Source: an uncultured Mycoplasma sp.
GTDB taxonomy: Bacteria > Bacillota_I > Bacilli_A > RF39 > UBA660
Direction: 5' to 3'
DNA length: 64,000 bases
Assembly (NCBI GenBank): GCA_947642635.1
Contig: CANRTI010000003.1
Span: forward strand, 1 to 64,000
In this document: one piece after another, positions 62,159 through 64,000 of the stretch
How positions within the stretch are numbered: position 1 is the first letter of the stretch
Layout of the letters: every line of letters begins with the position of its first letter
Notes under the pieces: generated by a model
Database searches by the model: none
Seen by the model: the letters and a program-made list of their open reading frames with translations, nothing else
What the model was told of the DNA's origin: nothing
Made by a program: the position numbers and the translations under genes

Positions 62159-63409
62159 TTATTTATTACTATCTTGTAATATTTCCAACGCTTTGTGCAT
62201 ACGCATGTCATATTTAACTACATCAAGTGTACCGTAAGCATCGATTAATTCTTCTAATTTAATACCATAATTTTCAGCCATTTCTTGAGCTTTGGCTTTA
62301 ACTTCTTTTTCAGTGAAATCAATTTTTTCTTGTTCGGCTATTTCTTCAATTATATAACGATATTTTAATCTTTTAATTGCCTCTGGTTCCATTTGTTTAT
62401 GTAAATCTTCATGAGAAGTACCAGTCATTTTGAAGAATGTTTCCATATCAATACCTTGCATTTTTAATTGATCCTCATAACCATGAATCATCCGATGTAC
62501 TTCATCCGAAATAATTTCAGGATTGATTTCAACTTCTAATTTAGATGTCGCAGCACTTAATAAGTCTTCAATAAATTTATCATTAATCTCAGCTTCTTTT
62601 CTTTCTTTGATTGTTTTTTCCACTTCTTTATTAAATTCTTCTTCAGTTTTAACATTTTCTAAACCTAAATCAGCATAAAAATCAGCATTGATTTCTGGTA
62701 AAACTTTAGTTTTTATTTCATGAATTTTAACTTTAAAAGTTACAGCTTTATTTTTTAACTCTTCAGTATAATTGTCAGGGAAAGTTAAATTTAATTCTAA
62801 TTCAGCATTTTCTTTTTGATCAATTAAACCTTCTTCAAATCCTGGAATAAAAGTATGGGAACCAATTTCTAAAGGGTAATTTTCCCCTTTACCACCATCA
62901 AGCGCTTTACCATCAACATATCCATCAAAATCGATTACAACAGTATCGCCTTCTTTAACAACTCCCTTTTCTTTAACAACAACTTCAGCTAGTTGATTTC
63001 TTAGTTTGGTAATTTCTTCATCAATTTCTTTTTTAGTAACTTTAACACTTTCTTTTTTTACTCCAAGATTTTTATAATCGTCTAATTTTACAGTCGGTCT
63101 CGTAATTATAGTAAACTTGAAAATAACAGAACTATCAGAAATTCCAATAACATCAACAGCAGGTTCTACAACTGGAGATAATTTATTATTATCTAATAAT
63201 TCTTTGTATGCAACATTAATAGCATCATTAATTGCTTCTTGATATAAACTTTCTAAACCATATTTTTTTAAATAAACATCTTTGGGAGCAGCACCTTTAC
63301 GAAAGCCATCAATTTTTGTTTCTTTATTTATTTTTTTAAAAGCTTTATCAAGGCAATTTGTCCACTTTTCACCTTCTAATTTAATTTCAATTTCGTGTAC
63401 GTTTTTCAT
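62159..63409 (-). CDS. tig: Trigger factor
   Basis: Trigger factor is the ribosome-bound chaperone with prolyl isomerase activity. The ribosome-binding N-terminal domain has the signature IDGFRKGAAPKDV (GFRxGxxP). The FKBP-like domain begins VKEGDTVVIDFDGYVDG, and the helical C-terminal chaperone domain follows. At 416 residues it is complete. It is a single-gene unit with its own promoter and terminator. Confidence 0.97.
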   Translation of the reverse strand: MKNVHEIEIKLEGEKWTNCLDKAFKKINKETKIDGFRKGAAPKDVYLKKYGLESLYQEAINDAINVAYKELLDNNKLSPVVEPAVDVIGISDSSVIFKFTIITRPTVKLDDYKNLGVKKESVKVTKKEIDEEITKLRNQLAEVVVKEKGVVKEGDTVVIDFDGYVDGKALDGGKGENYPLEIGSHTFIPGFEEGLIDQKENAELELNLTFPDNYTEELKNKAVTFKVKIHEIKTKVLPEINADFYADLGLENVKTEEEFNKEVEKTIKERKEAEINDKFIEDLLSAATSKLEVEINPEIISDEVHRMIHGYEDQLKMQGIDMETFFKMTGTSHEDLHKQMEPEAIKRLKYRYIIEEIAEQEKIDFTEKEVKAKAQEMAENYGIKLEELIDAYGTLDVVKYDMRMHKALEILQDSNK

Positions 63410-63430
63410 ATAAACCTTCTTTCAATGGTT

Positions 63431-63459
63431 ATTATAATATATCTAATTATTTTTTACAA
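63431..63459 (-). promoter_or_regulatory. Promoter of tig
   Basis: On the minus strand TTGTAA (63459-63454), 17 nt and TATAAT (63436-63431) are followed by GAAGG 5-9 nt before the ATG. Confidence 0.75.
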
Positions 63460-63801
63460 GTTATCATTGGAACTTTTTGGTTTTTCTCTAGTTAATTTTT
63501 GATGAAAAGAACTTTTCTTAAATTGTGTTAAAATGTTAAATAGATGAATAAATGCTGGATCTTCTAGATGAAAACACTCCACTAATTCAAATAATTTTAA
63601 AAATACTTTGATAATGTCATCAGATTCACAACTTATCCACTCTTCCCCATCTATAAAGGTAATTAAACGCCATTTATCCTCTTTATTAATAAAAAAATTA
63701 TTTAATTCATAATAATTATGCCACATACGTGCCCCATTTATGCTTGGAAATATATAGCTAATTAATTCCAAATAAACTTGTTCTTGTTTTTCAAAATCCA
63801 T
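63454..63801 (-). CDS. Small soluble protein of unknown function
   Basis: The 115-residue protein has aromatic-rich motifs (ARMWHNYYELNNFFINKED and WRLITFIDGEEWISCESDD) and a Lys/Ser-rich tail. No family is recognised and there is no membrane segment or signal. Shine-Dalgarno GGTGG precedes the ATG. Its 3' end overlaps the tig promoter. Confidence 0.65.
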   Translation of the reverse strand: MDFEKQEQVYLELISYIFPSINGARMWHNYYELNNFFINKEDKWRLITFIDGEEWISCESDDIIKVFLKLFELVECFHLEDPAFIHLFNILTQFKKSSFHQKLTREKPKSSNDNL

Positions 63802-63873
63802 TTGTTTACCACCCTTTCAAACTTTGGATAAAACCATTTTTTAAATAACTTAAACTCATAAATTAAGAATACT

Positions 63874-64000
63874 TTAATCTTTAATTTTAACACCTAAAAT
63901 AGTAATTAAAACTGATGCTTGAAATTGATCAATAATTATATCTTTTAACGATTCTTTATCAAAACTAATTCCTGTAATATTGGTAGTAGAAAAATCAACG
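63874..64000 (-). CDS. C-terminal end of an unidentified protein (partial)
   Basis: A minus-strand frame enters from the right edge and ends at TAA 63874-63876. The visible 41 residues (IIIDQFQASVLITILGVKIK at the end) are too few to place in a family. The bulk of the gene lies outside the window. Confidence 0.6.
   Translation of the reverse strand, partial: VDFSTTNITGISFDKESLKDIIIDQFQASVLITILGVKIKD

Noticed and set aside
1-64000. CRISPR arrays, rRNA genes, intact IS elements, reverse transcriptase
   Set aside because: No regularly spaced repeats, rRNA signatures, transposase or RT motifs were found on reading the window.

Overview
The window is a very AT-rich, densely packed stretch of chromosome from a walled, low-GC Gram-positive bacterium (Bacillota, class Bacilli in the broad sense). 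Gene content and the repeated small-genome style suggest an uncultured gut-type lineage near Erysipelotrichales or the RF39/Mollicutes-like groups; this placement is an inference from gene content, not a phylogeny. TGA is used as a stop (for example at the end of divIB), so the Mycoplasma code does not apply. Cell-wall synthesis (murG, murB, divIB, ftsW/spoVE), competence genes (comEA, comEC) and spore-coat genes (spoVID-like, ysxE-like, yjcZ-like) argue for a walled organism with at least part of a spore programme.

Layout. 1-4.5 kb: the first 1,503 residues of a giant DNRLRE/ricin/YD-repeat (Rhs/WapA-type) protein on the minus strand, cut by the window edge. 4.6-9.6 kb: DUF4097 protein with an XRE regulator, queH, divIB, murB, murG. 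9.7-16.1 kb: a Fic protein with its own palindromic promoter, small envelope proteins, GDPD, hemW, an HTH protein, lepA. 16.2-19 kb: a lineage-specific protein plus def, then an unusual island: two copies of a promoter-plus-leader repeat flank a dinD-like gene, and the second copy runs into an Asn-codon-rich, higher-GC sequence that looks like the template or variable repeat of a diversity-generating retroelement. 19-25.3 kb: smc, rnc, an XRE regulator, and an ECF sigma/anti-sigma/secreted-protein module. 25.5-28.4 kb: an MBOAT/DHHW/DUF4358 envelope acylation cassette. 28.4-32.0 kb: a five-gene ABC transporter and secreted cysteine-containing protein cassette bounded by direct repeats that carry terminators. 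32-36.3 kb: comEC, comEA (Shine-Dalgarno in a hairpin), ftsW/spoVE, yjcZ-like.

36.3-39.4 kb is accessory: a gene with a 9-G tract (candidate phase-variable locus), a degenerate copy of the ppdK 3' end, a frameshifted Abi_2 gene, and a 400-bp gene-free stretch with an out-of-character element. 39.4-47.7 kb: ppdK, a Xer recombinase, a paralogue of the 16.3 kb protein, a MazG-like protein, an AI-2E family permease, a 53-residue membrane protein, recD2. 47.9-54.9 kb: tRNA-Ser(GCU), a ZnuA-fold lipoprotein lacking the metal-binding histidines, PAP2, GT2-GtrA, phosphodiester glycosidase, mtaB. 55-64 kb: an Rpn-family pseudogene, a membrane-anchored surface protein, rpmF and its DUF177 partner, ysxE-like, spoVID-like, lon, tig.

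Most genes are on the minus strand in overlapping or near-overlapping runs, with clear hairpin terminators at operon ends. The most interesting candidates are the retroelement-like repeat pair around dinD, the G-tract gene, the repeat-bounded transporter cassette, and the ppdK 3'-end duplication next to the Abi island. No reverse transcriptase, CRISPR array, transposase or rRNA was seen.
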